This document shows, in pieces, positions 62,587-64,000 of a stretch of DNA of 64,000 nucleotides. This DNA is from Physella acuta (Eukaryota > Mollusca > Gastropoda > Physidae). Positions within the stretch are counted from its first letter, which is position 1. Every line of letters begins with the position of its first letter. The notes below the pieces were generated by a model. It saw only the letters and a program-made list of their open reading frames with translations. It did no database searches and had not been told where the DNA came from. A program made the position numbers and the translations under genes. The DNA lies in assembly GCF_028476545.1 (NCBI RefSeq), contig NW_026731981.1, positions 719,501 to 783,500 of the forward strand. Reading direction: 5' to 3'.

Positions 62587-63274
62587 GGGGATAGGCTCCC
62601 GAAAAAAACGGAGAAAAAAACTTTTTAAGTAATACGCCTTTTTCATTTATTTGTGTATGTATAAGTTAGGGTACTTAAGGAAAAATATTTGGATGTACCA
62701 GGGACTCTTCTGAAAATATGGTTGCCATGGAAACGGCGGCCATCTTGGAAAAACTACCTTTTGTGGAGTTCTAAAATTTCCTAAAGTAACATATAAACCG
62801 CCCATATAATCATTGATCTTTATTGTACTAACACCAATAGAGTCAGCTGGCTAATTTCTGTAACCAAAAAACAGCTAGAAATATTTTTTTCAAATTTTCA
62901 AAAAAATATGTGGTGAAATTCCATTAAATTTAGCATTATTTTCATTGGAATTTCGTCACACCAAACTTTGAAAATTAAAAAAAAATATTTCTAGAGTGAT
63001 TTCTGTTACAAAAACTAGCCAGCTGACTCTATTAGCGTTAGTACAAGAAGGATCAATGGTTATATAGCCGATATTTATGTTAGTTTATGAAATTTTAGAA
63101 CTCCAGAAAATGATGTTTTTTTCAAGATGGCCGCCGTTGCCATGGCAACCATATTTTCAAAAAAGTCCCTGATGCATGGAAATATTTTCCTTCAAGTACC
63201 CTAAGTTGGATATACACAAATGAATCAATAAAAGGTTTTACTTAAGAAGTTGGTTTTTTCTGGAGCCTACCCCC
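62587..63274. mobile_element. Long foldback element at a TTAA target (piggyBac-like MITE), 688 bp
   Basis: The two halves are inverted copies over nearly their whole length. The ends are GGGGATAGGCTCC and GGAGCCTACCCCC, with TTAA on each side (62583-62586, 63275-63278). Matching pairs include GTTGCCATGG with CCATGGCAAC and AGTCAGCTGGCTA with TAGCCAGCTGACT. The R2 paralogue near 15300-15360 reads through the site without it. TTAA duplication points to piggyBac-type mobilisation, an inference since no transposase is present. Confidence 0.8.
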
Positions 63275-63499
63275 TTAAAATAATTAGGTCTTATTCTATT
63301 TGATAAATTGAAATATTATTCTTTGATTTATTCTTAATAAATTTAATCAAACAAAAATTATCCTTCACTAAATATGTAGTACGTAGTTAACATGTTAACA
63401 TAGTCTTTATATTTAGCCAGCAGTTGCCCGTAGTCAGCTAAACGGCTGTTTGAAGTTGGTGGGTGTCGGGTAGTTGCTAATGATTTTTGAGACGCTGAA

Positions 63500-64000
63500 A
63501 ACTGAACAACCACTAACAGTAAGCAAGCTAGAACTACACTACAAAATATACAACACGTCCTTTCTCTACAATAGCTAAACCCCCAACGGTCTACACTCCT
63601 CCGTCCTGCGTCATCTATGCATTTTTTTTAAATGGTGGTAATTTGATATTAAATTTAAATTACGGACTTCCACATTGACCAAACCCCGCAGGTCGATCTT
63701 TTTTACTCCCCCCCCCCCCTACTTCCGTGTGTAGACATCATAAATTCAGTTTCCTAGATAGTGCCTAGTAATAATATAATAAATATATTATTTACCTTAA
63801 GAAAAATTATACTTCTATCTCTGAATTATAAGTGTAAGCCCTGCTAGGGGGGGATACCTAAAATCTACCCTTCTAGGCTTAACTAACTAATCTGTCCGGT
63901 CAGTGCAACCGTGGTAGAACCCACAGTGGTTAAACCCTCACCTTAGTCTAAATAATAAGCTACTAAAATAAAACAAAAACTTTTACAGTTAATAAAATTT
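63500..64000. other. Right edge, nothing recognised
   Basis: AT-rich sequence with one poly-C tract at about 63709; no gene or repeat partner seen. Confidence 0.45.

Larger units (their letters stand above)
60160..62600 (+). repeat. R2 block repeat, copies 3 and 4
   Basis: Parallel to 13490-15360 over its length but with a LINE fragment (60606), a (GA)n expansion, a four-copy 28 bp repeat and the 62108 hAT element added. R2 resumes after the foldback element at 63279. Confidence 0.65.

Overview
The window looks like AT-rich nuclear DNA from an invertebrate, most likely a gastropod mollusc. The evidence is intron-split host genes with GT-AG boundaries, an astacin-type protease fragment, tRNA-derived SINEs, many small hAT-type DNA elements, Helitron-like elements, long (TA)n tracts, and a secreted-style cysteine-rich protein family that I associate with gastropods. 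The species cannot be named from sequence alone. No bacterial-style operons, CRISPR arrays or rRNA genes were seen.

Only two host genes are well supported. On the plus strand (21663-23905) at least five exons encode a protein with two tandem copies of a cysteine-containing module, followed by a domain with the hallmarks of a trypsin-fold (PA clan) peptidase. A poly(A) signal follows. On the minus strand (8285-9124) an astacin zinc-metalloprotease exon has a complete zinc site and Met-turn but one in-frame stop between them.

The rest is mostly repeats. Family R1 (my label) is a multi-kb block repeat in one orientation at about 1950-5400, 5620-7000, 34790-43250 (with insertions), 43130-49330, 52400-54000, 54985-56025 and 57387-57640. 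Each copy carries an internal array of about 35 bp units. Family R2 (my label) occupies 13490-15640 and 60160-63500. A third duplicated segment pairs 60-1620 with 30780-32340. These blocks host younger insertions whose target duplications or pre-insertion paralogues can be read: hAT-type elements at 5406, 11484, 33059, 33346, 35069, 42896, 49458, 56026 and 62108; a TTAA-flanked foldback element at 62587; Helitron-like elements at 41693, 44187 and 51537; SINEs; an RTE-like LINE 3' fragment at 60606; and one Ty3/Gypsy-type LTR fossil at 36814-41237 with near-identical LTRs.

Minisatellites are abundant: 47 bp (with a 187 bp higher-order period), 42 bp, 15 bp, 13 bp (arranged as an inverted array), about 20 bp, and a 28 bp unit in four copies. 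Poly-C and poly-G tracts recur inside hAT copies. The most interesting points are the exon-pair duplication in the peptidase-like gene, two different hAT elements at the same nucleotide of two R1 copies, and the three-level nest at 32936-34790.
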